40,738 nt of DNA from the NCBI GenBank assembly GCA_050181295.1, contig JBFXDI010000022.1:1-40738 (forward strand). The letters run 5' to 3'. The stretch comes from JBFXDI01 sp050181295. GTDB taxonomy: Bacteria > Pseudomonadota > Alphaproteobacteria > Rhizobiales > Aestuariivirgaceae. Below are positions 1 through 8,752 of this stretch, piece by piece. Within the stretch, counting starts at the first letter, position 1. Each line of letters starts with the position of its first letter. The notes under the pieces are model-generated. The model had not been told where the DNA came from and made no database searches. It worked only from the letters and a program-made list of their open reading frames with translations. The position numbers and the translations under genes are program-made.

Positions 1-5
1 TGTCT

Positions 6-1748
6 TCAAACTGCTGCCTCCGGTTCGTAGCGCCGCCGCTGGATTCGGCCGCGCAGCCGAGGATCGGGCTTCGGAATGGCGGAAATGAGAGCCTGGGTAT
101 AGGGATGCTGTGGATCCTCGCACACGCGCTCGGTCGCTCCGATCTCCACGATGCGGCCACGATGCATGACCGCCACCCGGTCACACATGTAGCGGATGAC
201 GCTGATGTCGTGGCTGATGAAGATGTAACTCAGGCCGAGTTCCTGGCCGAGGTCCAGCAGCAGGTCCAGTACCTGCGCGCGCAACGAGACGTCGAGCGCC
301 GAGGTCGGCTCGTCGGCGACGATGAGCTGCGGCCGCAGCGCGATCGCCCTCGCGATCCCGATGCGTTGCCGCTGGCCGCCGCTGAAGGCGTGCGGGTAGC
401 GGCGCATGGCGTCAGGCGAAAGACCGACCCGCCGCAGAAGGTCCGCCACGCGCTCCTCGATCTCGGCGGCCGGCAGGACCGCGTGGTTGCGCAGGGGCTC
501 GCCGACGATCTGCAGCACCGTCATGCGCGGATTGAGCGAGGAGAAGGGATCTTGGAAGATCATCCGCATTTCCCGCCAGAAGGGCTTGATCCCGGCCTCC
601 GGGAGAGCGGCGAGATCGACGGCCCTGCCGTCCCGGCTCCTGAAGAGCATCCGGCCGGAGGTCGGCTCGAGGATGCGCATGATGCAGCGCCCGAGCGTCG
701 TCTTTCCGGAGCCGCTTTCGCCCACGATGCCGAGGGTCTCGCCCCTGCCGAGCGAGAAGTCGATGCCGTCCAGCGCCTGCACCGCCTCTCCCTTCGAGCC
801 GCCGAAGAAGCGTTTGCGGCCCTCGAAACGCATTGAGAGGCCGCTCACCTCGAGGATGTTGTCCTGCGTCTCCGTTGCCGGCCGTTCCGCCGCGCGGCGC
901 GAGCGCCGCTCAAGCGCCAGGACCGAGCCGAGAAGGCGTTGCGTGTAGGGGTGTTGAGGGGTGAGAAAGATATCCTTGACTGGGCCCTGCTCGACGAGCT
1001 TGCCGTCGTGCATGACGGCGACGTCGTCGGCGATCTCGGCCACCACGCCCATGTCGTGGGTGATGAACATGAGGGCCATTCCATAGAGGGACTGGAGGCT
1101 CTGCATGAGCTCGAGGATTTCGGCCTGCGTCGTGACGTCGAGCGCCGTCGTCGGTTCGTCGGCGATGAGCAGCTTGGGCTCGCAGACGAGCGCCATGGCG
1201 GTCATCGCACGCTGCCGCATGCCTCCGCTGAACTCGAAGGGGTAGCTGTCGATGCTGCGCTCCGGCCTTGGAATCTTGACCTGCTCCAGGACTTCGATGG
1301 CGCGCGCCCGAGCCTGGGCGTGGGACATCGGGCGGTGCAGCCGGATCGCCTCGATGATCTGCTGCCCGATGCTGTGCACGGGACTGAGGCTCGACATCGG
1401 CTCCTGGAAGATCATCGCGATCTCGCGCCCGCGTATGGCGCGGATGCTGCGGCCCCTGGGATCGAGCTTCGCGAGGTCGATCGTACCCGATCCACTTTCC
1501 GTTGCCTGATGCAGCAGGACGCTTCCCTGCACGATCCGGCCCGGTTTCGGAACGATGTTGAGGATGGATCGGGCGGTGATGCTCTTGCCGCTGCCGCTCT
1601 CACCCACCACGCACAGCGTCTTGCCGCGCTTCAGCGTGAAGCTCACGTCATCGACGGCCTTGATCACTTCGCGGCCGGTATCGAACCACGTGCTGAGGTT
1701 TCTGACCTCGAGCACGGGGCTGCCGGCCGCTGGCGCCATGGCGTTCAT
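6..1748 (-). CDS. Fused double-ATPase subunit of a peptide/opine-type ABC importer
   Basis: This protein powers import by the neighbouring permeases at the inner face of the membrane. Two full nucleotide-binding domains lie in one chain, like a DppD-DppF fusion. Counting from an upstream ATG at 1775, Walker A GESGSGKS is at residues 58-65, signature FSGGMRQR at 182-189 and Walker B LLIADEPT at 202-209. The second set is GESGSGKT at 352-359, FSGGQRQR at 464-471 and VADEPT near 486-491. Both halves carry the oligopeptide-transporter C-terminal extension (HPYTQ motif). The ATG at 1748, one base after the permease stop, gives 580 aa and avoids a 26-bp overlap. The ATG at 1739 is also possible, and none has a strong ribosome-binding site. 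It is the last gene of the minus-strand operon. Family assignment is firm; the ligand is unknown. Confidence 0.92.
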   Translation of the reverse strand: MNAMAPAAGSPVLEVRNLSTWFDTGREVIKAVDDVSFTLKRGKTLCVVGESGSGKSITARSILNIVPKPGRIVQGSVLLHQATESGSGTIDLAKLDPRGRSIRAIRGREIAMIFQEPMSSLSPVHSIGQQIIEAIRLHRPMSHAQARARAIEVLEQVKIPRPERSIDSYPFEFSGGMRQRAMTAMALVCEPKLLIADEPTTALDVTTQAEILELMQSLQSLYGMALMFITHDMGVVAEIADDVAVMHDGKLVEQGPVKDIFLTPQHPYTQRLLGSVLALERRSRRAAERPATETQDNILEVSGLSMRFEGRKRFFGGSKGEAVQALDGIDFSLGRGETLGIVGESGSGKTTLGRCIMRILEPTSGRMLFRSRDGRAVDLAALPEAGIKPFWREMRMIFQDPFSSLNPRMTVLQIVGEPLRNHAVLPAAEIEERVADLLRRVGLSPDAMRRYPHAFSGGQRQRIGIARAIALRPQLIVADEPTSALDVSLRAQVLDLLLDLGQELGLSYIFISHDISVIRYMCDRVAVMHRGRIVEIGATERVCEDPQHPYTQALISAIPKPDPRLRGRIQRRRYEPEAAV

Positions 1749-1749
1749 G

Positions 1750-2898
1750 TCACTGGCGGTAGGGATCGGCTGCATCGCGCAGACCGTCGCCGACGAAGTT
1801 GAGGGAGAGGACGGCGATCACGACCGCCACGCCCGGAAGGAAGAGCCAGGGCGCCGTCGCTATGGCGCGGATGTTCTGGGCCTCCTGCAGAAGGACGCCC
1901 CAGCTCACCATCGGCGGCTGCAGGCCAAGGCCGAGGAAGCTCAGGGCCGTCTCGGCGAGGATCATGCCGGGAATGGCAAGGCTTACCTCCGCGATGATGT
2001 GGCTGAGGAAGGAAGGCGCCATGTGCCTGAAGATCACGCGGCGCTCGCCCGCCCCGTCCAGGCGCGCGGCGGTCACGAAGTCCTCGGTGCGCAGCGACAG
2101 GAAACGCCCCCGGATGACACGGGCAAGGCTGGTCCATCCGATGAGCGACAGGATGATGGTGATGCAGAGATAGATCCTGAGCGGCGGCCAGTTGGACGGC
2201 ATGGCGGCGGCGAGGCCCAGCCATAAGGGTGTTGTCGGCAGGGAGAGAATGAACTCGATGACGCGCTGAATGGCGTTGTCCACCCAGCCGCCGTAGTAGC
2301 CGGAGATGCCGCCGAGGACGATCCCGAGGATGAGGCTCAGCACCACGCCGATCAGTCCGATCGACATGGAGATGCGCGTGCCGTGGACGATGCGGCTGAG
2401 CATGTCGCGCCCCAGCCGGTCGGCGCCGAGAAGGTACATGGGATCGCTCTTCTTGAGGGGCCCGAAGAGTTTCGTCTCCAGCGTGAAGAGTCCCCACATG
2501 CGATAGGGGTCGCTCTTCACGAAGAAGCCGACCGGATATTTCTGCGACGGATCGCTCACGAACGAACGCCGGAGCGCCACCGGGTCGATCGCCACCTTGT
2601 AGCCCGTGACATGCGGCCGCCAGGTGAGGCTTCCCTGTTCGTCGCGGTCGAGGAGAGAGAGGGCCTGCGGCGGCGCGTAGGTGTAGCGCGGGTTGAAGGC
2701 AGTAGGCTCGAAGGGCGCGAGGAGCTCGCAGAAGATGGCGATGAGCGCGATCACGCCGAGTACGACAGCGCTCGCCATCGCGAGCCGGTGGCGGCGGAAC
2801 TGCCACCACATCAGGCGCCACTGGGACGCGGAACCCTTGCGCGCCGCTGCTGCCGGCGCCTCGTCGGGCAGGGAGGGCGACAGCGGGCTAGCGGTCAT
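1750..2898 (-). CDS. ABC importer permease, OppC/DppC type
   Basis: This is an inner-membrane permease of 382 aa in the binding-protein-dependent peptide/nickel family. A cytosolic N-terminus is followed by a first membrane segment at about residues 40-65, then a long periplasmic stretch to about residue 170. The remaining segments form the transport domain. The EAA-type loop that contacts the ATPase is visible as AARLDGAGERRVIFRH. The phrase YLLGADRLGRDMLSRI, just before the transport domain, is typical of OppC-class permeases. The protein is longer than many DppC proteins (about 300 aa) because of the periplasmic insertion; related systems with oversized binding proteins often share this. 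Its start overlaps the end of the OppB-type gene by 11 bp, so the two are probably translationally coupled. Confidence 0.93.
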   Translation of the reverse strand: MTASPLSPSLPDEAPAAAARKGSASQWRLMWWQFRRHRLAMASAVVLGVIALIAIFCELLAPFEPTAFNPRYTYAPPQALSLLDRDEQGSLTWRPHVTGYKVAIDPVALRRSFVSDPSQKYPVGFFVKSDPYRMWGLFTLETKLFGPLKKSDPMYLLGADRLGRDMLSRIVHGTRISMSIGLIGVVLSLILGIVLGGISGYYGGWVDNAIQRVIEFILSLPTTPLWLGLAAAMPSNWPPLRIYLCITIILSLIGWTSLARVIRGRFLSLRTEDFVTAARLDGAGERRVIFRHMAPSFLSHIIAEVSLAIPGMILAETALSFLGLGLQPPMVSWGVLLQEAQNIRAIATAPWLFLPGVAVVIAVLSLNFVGDGLRDAADPYRQ

Positions 2899-3874
2899 AG
2901 CGGATCCTGGGGTCGAGCCAGACGAGCAGCAGGTCGGACAGAAGTGTCCCGATCAGCACCAGGATGCACTGGAACATGATGAGTGCCCCGCCGAGATACA
3001 TGTCCTGGGTCTTGAGAGCCTGGATCAGGATGGGGCCGGCCGTGGGAAGGCTGAGGACGCTGGATACGATCACATCGCCCGACACGAGCACGGGAAGCAC
3101 CCAGCCGACCGTGCTCACGAACGGGTTGAGCGCCACGCGGGTAGGGTAGCGGAGCGTGAGCGTGAGCTCGGGCAGGCCCTTGGCGCGCGCCGTCTCCACA
3201 TAGGGCTTGCCCAGCTCGTCGAGCAGGTTCGCCCGCATGACCCGCACCAGGGCGGCGATCCCCGCCACCCCGAGCACGATCACCGGGATCCACAGATGCT
3301 GGAGAAGATCGACGACACGCGCCCAGCTCCAGGGCGCGTTGACGAACTCCGGCGAGAAGAGGCCACCGACCGAGTAGCCGAGGAACACGACCGACAGATA
3401 CATGACGAAGAGGGCCAAGAGGAAGTTGGGCGTCGCCATGCCGAGGAAGCTCAGGAAGGTCACGGCGTAGTCGCCGGCGCTGTACTGGCGCACGGCGGAA
3501 AAGACGCCGACCGGAAACGCGATGAGCCACACGAAGAGGAGGGTGCAGAACGCCACCAGCGTCGTCATGCCGAGGCGGTTCCAGATGATGTCGGCCACCG
3601 GCGCGCGATACTCGAAGGAAAGCCCGAGATCGCCCCTGAGCGCATTGCCGATCCACTGGAAGTATTGAACGGGCAGCGGCTGGTCCAGACCGTACCGCAC
3701 GCGCAGCTCCGCGAGCTTCTCCGCGCTCGCCGGCGACCCTGAAGTGGCCAGGTCGGCCGCGTAGCTCGTGACGAAATCGCCGGGCGGAAGCTGGATGATG
3801 ATGAACGCTACGACCGAGACGGCGAGGAAGGACGGGATCATCCACAAGAGGCGGCGAAGGATGAAGCGGAGCAT
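2888..3874 (-). CDS. ABC importer permease, OppB/DppB type
   Basis: This is the 328-aa inner-membrane partner of the OppC-type permease. The N-terminal hydrophobic helix (FILRRLLWMIPSFLAVSVVAF) and the following LPPGDF phrase are hallmarks of OppB proteins. About six membrane segments follow. The EAA loop reads ETARAKGLPELTLTLRYPTR, and the protein ends with the usual WLDPRIRYD tail. It lies 94 bp downstream of the binding-protein gene, separated by a strong stem-loop, and overlaps the next permease by 11 bp. It should form the heterodimeric channel with that permease, driven by the fused ATPase. The family is certain; the substrate cannot be read from the permease. Confidence 0.94.
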   Translation of the reverse strand: MLRFILRRLLWMIPSFLAVSVVAFIIIQLPPGDFVTSYAADLATSGSPASAEKLAELRVRYGLDQPLPVQYFQWIGNALRGDLGLSFEYRAPVADIIWNRLGMTTLVAFCTLLFVWLIAFPVGVFSAVRQYSAGDYAVTFLSFLGMATPNFLLALFVMYLSVVFLGYSVGGLFSPEFVNAPWSWARVVDLLQHLWIPVIVLGVAGIAALVRVMRANLLDELGKPYVETARAKGLPELTLTLRYPTRVALNPFVSTVGWVLPVLVSGDVIVSSVLSLPTAGPILIQALKTQDMYLGGALIMFQCILVLIGTLLSDLLLVWLDPRIRYDR

Positions 3875-3920
3875 CGTCCCTTCCTGCTTGGAGCTCGCCG
3901 AGCGGGCTGGCCGAACGAGA

Positions 3921-3954
3921 ATGCCGGCCGGGCTTCCGAGGCGCCGGCCGGCAT
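3921..3954. terminator. Strong stem-loop between binding-protein and permease genes
   Basis: Two perfect 11-bp arms, ATGCCGGCCGG at 3921-3931 and its complement at 3944-3954, flank a 12-nt loop. It sits right after the stop of the binding-protein gene, with no T-run on either strand. Such intra-operon hairpins commonly act as partial terminators or mRNA stabilisers, so that the binding protein is made in excess over the permeases. That role is inferred here from position and stability. Confidence 0.6.
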
Positions 3955-3968
3955 CCTGTCACGAAGCG

Positions 3969-5945
3969 CTATTGCGCGCTATCGAAGTAGTATTGCTCGG
4001 TGTTGCTCGCGACCGGGCTTGGATAGGTCCAGGCGAAGGGCCGCGGATAGACGTTGTGCATGGTGTTCTTGACCACGGAGTAGAGCGGTCCCGGAGTGCT
4101 GATGCCGATGCAGTAGAACTGGTCGGCGGCGATATCCAGGAGCTGCTTCATGAGTTCCGCCTGCTTCGCGGGATCGGCGTATTTGGTGACCTCGCGATAG
4201 ATCTCCATCTGCTTCTTGACCTCCGCGGGCGGCTCCTCGCCTGATTTCCCGCCCGAGGCGTACCAATTGCCCCACGGCACGGCGAAGAGCGACTCGTTCC
4301 AGAACGGGAAGTAGAAGGTCGGCTCGAAGAGCGCGTCCGCCATGCCGCCGCTTCCTAGGAAGACGGAGGCGTCCTGGTCGTTGTTGTCCTTGCGGTCGTA
4401 GAAGAGGGTCCTGTCGACCGTCTGCACCTTGGCGTCGACGCCGACCGCCTGCCAGTATTGGGCGACAAGCTGAGTGGAATCCAGGAAGTCCCCGAGCGCC
4501 GGGATCACCATGATGTTGAAGGAGATGCGCTTGCCGTCCGGTCCGAGGCGGAAGCCTTCCGCGTCCTTCTTCGGGAATGCCTTGTCGAGATGCTCGTTGG
4601 CCTTCGCGAGGTCGAACTCGGTGTACTGCTTGGCGAGCTTCTCGTTGTAGTAGGGCGACTCCTTGCGGGGCGCGGCCTGCCACGGCTCGCCCTGGCCGAC
4701 GAACGCCGAATCGATGATCGCCTGCCGGTCGATGGCGTGGGAGAGGCCGATCCGGAAGTCCTTGTTGTTGAAGATCTCGCGCTTCACCGGATCCTTGTGA
4801 GTCAGGTTGAAGGAGATGACCGTCGTGTTCATATCGGCGTTGGGGCCGTCCACGATCCGGACATTCGCCTTCTCCGCCGAGTCGATGAACACGGCGCGGT
4901 TGGCGTTGGCGTTGATGTGCCGGTCCTGATAGTCGATCTCGCCGTTCACGACCTTCAGCACCAGCGTCTGCTTGTCGGCGTTCACCGAGATCGAAAGATC
5001 GTCGATATAGGGAAGCTGATTGCCGGCGGTGTCGACCTTGAAGTAGTAGGGATTGCGCTTCAGCGTCACGAGCGTCGCGCCGCCGATATAGGGGTCCTTG
5101 ATGACCCAGGGCTCCATGGTCGGGCGGCCCGGATTCTGCCAGCGCTCGTTGGCTTCCGTGTCGACGGCGCACTTCTTGATGAAGAGCTCCGTCCAGGTTC
5201 CGACTCCTGCCTCCTTCTGCAGCGCCTCAATCCCGTCCTTGTTGTAGGCCGGATGGAACTGCGAGCAGTAGTGCTTGGCCATCATCGTCATCTGGACGCC
5301 GTAGACACTTGCTAGACGCTGCGGAAAGACCCCGTAGGGCTCCTTGAACGTGATCTTGAAGGTCTGGTCGTCGATCTTCTCGAACTTTCCGACCTCGCCG
5401 CCGTTCACCATCCAGTCGACCGCGTTGGGAAGCAGTTCCTTGTTGCCGACGATGTCGTTCACGAAGAAGCCGACGTCGTCGCTGCCGAAAGGCTTGCCGT
5501 CGGACCACTTCAGGCCCTTGCGGAGCTTCACAGTGAACTCCGTCGCGGCATCGTTGCTGGTGACGGATTCGGCGAGGTTGGGGATCACCTTGCCGGACCA
5601 TTCGCGGTCCCAGGCCATCAGAGGTTCGTAGCCGGCGATGCGGAACAGCCAGTTGCGGTCGGAGCCGCCGACCATGCCTGACCGCCAGGTGCCGCCATAC
5701 GTGCCGACCTTCTCCACCGGCTCGACGACACGCGGACTCTCGGGCAGCCGCTCCGCGACCGGCGGAAGCTGGCCCGCCTTCACCATGTCGGCCAGCATCG
5801 GCGCTTCCTGATACTCAGCCGCCGCGAGACCCGACCCGAACCATGTCGCGCCCATCGCAAGGGCGCCGAGGAAGGTCGCGGCGCGCGAGACCTTCGACAG
5901 GCGCTTTCCGTGGGTCGAACGAGAAAGACACGTGCTAACCGTCAT
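3969..5945 (-). CDS. Periplasmic solute-binding protein of the peptide/opine ABC importer (SBP_bac_5 family)
   Basis: This protein captures the ligand in the periplasm for the downstream permeases. The ATG at 5945 is chosen because GGAGGG lies 5-6 nt upstream and a Sec signal peptide then begins at once: basic n-region, hydrophobic core near residues 22-40, and likely cleavage at AAA|EYQ after residue 43. An upstream in-frame ATG at 6029 would bury the signal. The mature part has family-5 features such as KVGTYGGTWRSG, the LRKGLKWSDGKPF phrase and a late DPAKQAELMKQL segment. At 658 aa it is larger than DppA/OppA (about 530 aa) and matches the oversized class found with long OppC permeases. 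It is the first transporter gene, 140 bp after the SelA-like gene. The ligand is unknown. Confidence 0.93.
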   Translation of the reverse strand: MTVSTCLSRSTHGKRLSKVSRAATFLGALAMGATWFGSGLAAAEYQEAPMLADMVKAGQLPPVAERLPESPRVVEPVEKVGTYGGTWRSGMVGGSDRNWLFRIAGYEPLMAWDREWSGKVIPNLAESVTSNDAATEFTVKLRKGLKWSDGKPFGSDDVGFFVNDIVGNKELLPNAVDWMVNGGEVGKFEKIDDQTFKITFKEPYGVFPQRLASVYGVQMTMMAKHYCSQFHPAYNKDGIEALQKEAGVGTWTELFIKKCAVDTEANERWQNPGRPTMEPWVIKDPYIGGATLVTLKRNPYYFKVDTAGNQLPYIDDLSISVNADKQTLVLKVVNGEIDYQDRHINANANRAVFIDSAEKANVRIVDGPNADMNTTVISFNLTHKDPVKREIFNNKDFRIGLSHAIDRQAIIDSAFVGQGEPWQAAPRKESPYYNEKLAKQYTEFDLAKANEHLDKAFPKKDAEGFRLGPDGKRISFNIMVIPALGDFLDSTQLVAQYWQAVGVDAKVQTVDRTLFYDRKDNNDQDASVFLGSGGMADALFEPTFYFPFWNESLFAVPWGNWYASGGKSGEEPPAEVKKQMEIYREVTKYADPAKQAELMKQLLDIAADQFYCIGISTPGPLYSVVKNTMHNVYPRPFAWTYPSPVASNTEQYYFDSAQ

Positions 5946-6041
5946 CACGCCCTCCGCTGTCAACTTGTGATGTCTGGATGCTCCCCCGGAGCCGTTCTTT
6001 TTGGCCCAGCACGTCTCGAAGGCTCGCATGGAGCCGCAGGG

Positions 6042-6068
6042 CTGTCAACAAATTCATCAACTTGTCAG
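6042..6068. promoter_or_regulatory. Candidate operator upstream of the binding-protein gene
   Basis: An imperfect palindrome of form CTGnCAA-N13-TTGnCAG lies in a relatively AT-rich patch about 100 bp before the binding-protein start. The pieces CTGTCAAC and TCAACTTGT occur again at 5957-5968, close to that gene's ribosome-binding site. This could be a regulator site or a secondary promoter region. No protein can be assigned to it. Confidence 0.25.
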
Positions 6069-6085
6069 TCAGGTTTGCGCGGCGG

Positions 6086-7291
6086 TCATTCGCTCGGCTC
6101 GGCGAGCCATTCGAGCACCGCGCGGGCCGATCCGTCGCCCGGAGGCGGAGGCATGCTCCTGTCGCCCGCTGCGCGCGCGCCATCGATCGCGGATTGCAGA
6201 TGCCGGCAGACGAGGTCGAGCCCGGCGTCGTCCAGGCGGCGCACATCGACCATGAGCACGCCGCGGTCGGCGTGGAGCGTGCGGACGAGGACACGGGGCT
6301 TTGCCCGGGAGAGCGCCACGGCGACGCCGTGGGCGCTGAAGCCGGCGACGGCGGCGTCGATGGTCAGATGAAGGCGGCTGAAGGGATTGCCGGTCTCGTC
6401 CGCCACGCTCACCGCCGATATGCCGGGAAGACCGGAGAGCCGCTGCGCCAGCGTCGCAGCCTTGCGTTCCGTGTCCCGTCGAGCGGTCTCCTGGTCAAGC
6501 TGCGTCCAGCGCCTGAGTGCTGCGATGGTTCCCACAACCGCCTCCTTTCCGGCCTTCATCGGCCGGCCGATCCCCCGGCTCTGCGCATAGGCGGCGCGGA
6601 CCAGGTCCCTGCGTCCGGCAACGATCCCCGCGGTGAGGCTGCCAAGCGCCTTCTGGGCGCTGAAAAGCACAAGGTCGGCGCTTATCGAAAGAAACTCCCG
6701 CCAGCCATATTCCGCCGCCGCGTCAACCACGACGGGCACGCCGCGGGCGTGGCAGATCTCGATGAACCGGGGCAAGGGGATCATGCCGGTTGGCGCTGCG
6801 TGATGCGACACGACATAGACGGCGGCAGCCGTTTGCGCGCCGAGCGCCGCCTCGAGCTGATAGGCGCCCGTTTCCATGGCAGCGCCGAACTCCACCACGC
6901 GCGCGCCGGAAAGCCGTATGTCGCCGGTGATCGAGGAGCCGTAGTTCACAACATGCCCCTTCTGGATCACGACCTCGTTCTTCAGTCCGTCCGTGTCGGG
7001 AAGCCGCTCGATGCGCGCGAGATCGAGGCCCGTCATGCAGGCAGCCACCGATATGACGATGCCGGCCGAAGTGCAGCCTGTGACGAAGCCCGCCTCCGCG
7101 CCCGTTGCCTCCTCGATCGCGCGGCTCGCGGCTCGTTGCAACTCGGCCATGTCGACGGAGTGCGGCAAAATGCCCGCAACGGCCTCGATGATCTCCGGAT
7201 GGACCGGGCTGGCGCCGTAGACGGTCTCCGTCCCCGAGGCGTTGAGGAGTCTGGTCAAGCCAAGTTCCTCGATCATGTCCCGCGAAGCCAT
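6086..7291 (-). CDS. SelA-like PLP-dependent enzyme (fold type I; lyase/aminotransferase family)
   Basis: This is a 401-aa cytosolic PLP enzyme related to L-seryl-tRNA(Sec) selenium transferase and to SelA-like lyases such as DgaE-type D-glucosaminate-6-phosphate ammonia-lyases. Asp190 in VVVDAAAE should hold the pyridine nitrogen, and Lys214 in SAQKALG is the likely Schiff-base lysine. The N-terminus (LLNASGTETVYG) matches SelA-like proteins, which usually open RVINASGT. The ATG at 7291 is preferred over one at 7345 because AAAGGA sits 7 nt upstream. A selenium role is unlikely: no other selenocysteine genes are near, and it leads a transporter operon. A dehydratase or ammonia-lyase acting on an amino acid is more plausible, but the substrate is not known. 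It is 140 bp from the binding-protein gene. Confidence 0.85.
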   Translation of the reverse strand: MASRDMIEELGLTRLLNASGTETVYGASPVHPEIIEAVAGILPHSVDMAELQRAASRAIEEATGAEAGFVTGCTSAGIVISVAACMTGLDLARIERLPDTDGLKNEVVIQKGHVVNYGSSITGDIRLSGARVVEFGAAMETGAYQLEAALGAQTAAAVYVVSHHAAPTGMIPLPRFIEICHARGVPVVVDAAAEYGWREFLSISADLVLFSAQKALGSLTAGIVAGRRDLVRAAYAQSRGIGRPMKAGKEAVVGTIAALRRWTQLDQETARRDTERKAATLAQRLSGLPGISAVSVADETGNPFSRLHLTIDAAVAGFSAHGVAVALSRAKPRVLVRTLHADRGVLMVDVRRLDDAGLDLVCRHLQSAIDGARAAGDRSMPPPPGDGSARAVLEWLAEPSE

Positions 7292-7427
7292 GGGGCGGTC
7301 CTTTCGGATGTGGCGATGCTGGTCGTGTACGCCCGTTGAGGTCACGTGTGGAGTCCATTGCCATGCCGACCCGTAAGGATGTAAGACGAGTCACGCTCCA
7401 ATCTCCAGATCCTTTCGGGCTTCGTGG
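7292..7427. promoter_or_regulatory. Divergent promoter region of the catabolic locus
   Basis: These 136 bp separate the minus-strand SelA-like/ABC operon from the plus-strand dehydratase/RidA/dehydrogenase operon, so both promoters must lie here. A CACGTG core is at about 7343-7348. No convincing -35/-10 pair or long palindrome was found by eye. Control from a common regulator is inferred from the layout. Confidence 0.5.
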
Positions 7428-8735
7428 ATGGACGTTCGGGATATCGAGGCTTCTCTCATCGACGGAACGATCAAGGGCATGCCGGGCGGCATGGCTCCGA
7501 TCGCGCTGCGCGACGTTGGCCGTCAGGGCTGGAACGTGCTTCGGGAGGACATGCCGCTCCCTCTCGCGGTCCTCAAGGGATCCGCCCTTCGCCACAATGG
7601 CGACTGGATGCGCCGGTTTCTCCTCGAATCCGGCGCCGTCATCTCCCCGCATGGCAAGACGACGATGAGCCCGCAGCTTTTTGCGCTGCAGATCGAGGAC
7701 GGGGCCTGGGCCATCACCGTCGGCTCGGTGCAGCAACTGCAGGTCGCGCGCCGCTACGGCTTCGACCGTGTCGTGATGGCGAACCAGCTCGTGGGAGCGC
7801 GGGCCATCCGCTATGTCCTGGACGAGATCGCCCGCGACGAAAACTTCGACTTCTTTAGCCTGGTCGACTCCGTCGAGCAGGCGACGCGGCTGGCCGAGGC
7901 GGCGCGCGCGGCCCGCTTGCCGAGGCCGCTGCAGCTGATCGTGGAGGGCGGATTTGTCGGCGGCCGCACCGGCTGCCGGACGTTTCAGCAGGCGCTCGAG
8001 GTCGCCCGCATCGTCAAGGCCGCGTCTCCCTTTCTCTCGCTCCGGGGTGTCGGCGGCTACGAGGGGCTTCTGCGCTCCCCGGACGAGGACGAACTCGATG
8101 GCATGGTGCGGCGGTTCCTCGACTATCTCGTGGACATCGCCATCGCCTGCGGCCGGGAGAACCTGTTCGGCGAAGGGGAAGTGCTGCTCACGGCCGGCGG
8201 CTCGACCTTCTACGATCTCGTGCCCGAGCGCTTTGCGAAGGCTGGCGTGACGCGGCCCTTCAAGGTGCTCACCCGCAGCGGCTGCTACCTCACGCACGAC
8301 TCGGGCGAGTACAGGGACCGGTTCCAGCAGCTCCGCAAGCGCACACCCTCCATCGATGGCCTCGGACAACCACTCGTTCCAGCCCTCGAGGTCTGGGCCT
8401 ACGTGCAGTCGCGGCCGGAGCCGACGAAGGCCATCCTCACGGCAGGCAAGCGGGACATCTCGTTCGACTCCCGCCTGCCACAGCCGCTGAAGTGGCTGCG
8501 GCCTTCAGCCGGCGCTACGGCAGCGGATATCCGCCCGGTCGGGGAGGGCCATACAGTGACCGGGCTCAACGATCAGCATTGCCACCTGGCGCTGCCGGAG
8601 GATAGCCCGCTGAAGGTCGGCGACATGGTGGCGCTCGGCATCTCGCATCCCTGCACGACCTTCGACAAATGGCAGGTGATCCCGGTGGTGGATGACGACT
8701 ACAACATCGTCTCCGCCGTGCGCACCTTCTTCTGA
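7428..8735 (+). CDS. Fold-type III PLP enzyme, D-serine dehydratase / D-threonine aldolase family
   Basis: This 435-aa protein has the alanine-racemase-like PLP barrel followed by a D-serine dehydratase-like C-terminal domain. Lys77 in SPHGKTTMSP is the PLP lysine, and this phrase is typical of the bacterial amino-acid deaminase branch. His407 and Cys409 in ISHPCTTFDKW fit the metal ligands of the family; NDQHCHL at 381-387 is a second histidine/cysteine cluster. The expected chemistry is metal-assisted elimination or retro-aldol cleavage of a D-hydroxyamino acid, giving an enamine/imine or an aldehyde. The adjacent RidA gene supports the enamine route. The start at 7428 has only a weak ribosome-binding site, and an ATG at 7479 is an alternative. 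First gene of the plus-strand operon; exact substrate unknown. Confidence 0.87.
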   Translation: MDVRDIEASLIDGTIKGMPGGMAPIALRDVGRQGWNVLREDMPLPLAVLKGSALRHNGDWMRRFLLESGAVISPHGKTTMSPQLFALQIEDGAWAITVGSVQQLQVARRYGFDRVVMANQLVGARAIRYVLDEIARDENFDFFSLVDSVEQATRLAEAARAARLPRPLQLIVEGGFVGGRTGCRTFQQALEVARIVKAASPFLSLRGVGGYEGLLRSPDEDELDGMVRRFLDYLVDIAIACGRENLFGEGEVLLTAGGSTFYDLVPERFAKAGVTRPFKVLTRSGCYLTHDSGEYRDRFQQLRKRTPSIDGLGQPLVPALEVWAYVQSRPEPTKAILTAGKRDISFDSRLPQPLKWLRPSAGATAADIRPVGEGHTVTGLNDQHCHLALPEDSPLKVGDMVALGISHPCTTFDKWQVIPVVDDDYNIVSAVRTFF

Positions 8736-8752
8736 GAACAGGTCTTTCAGGC

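Noticed and set aside
6086..7291. A true selenocysteine synthase (SelA)
   Set aside because: No selB, selC or selD nearby, and the gene leads a peptide-type transporter operon; the SelA-like lyase group fits better.
6723..8369. A 548-codon minus-strand frame overlapping the SelA-like gene and crossing the divergent promoter
   Set aside because: Part of it is an out-of-frame reading of the SelA-like gene and the rest is antisense to the PLP enzyme gene.
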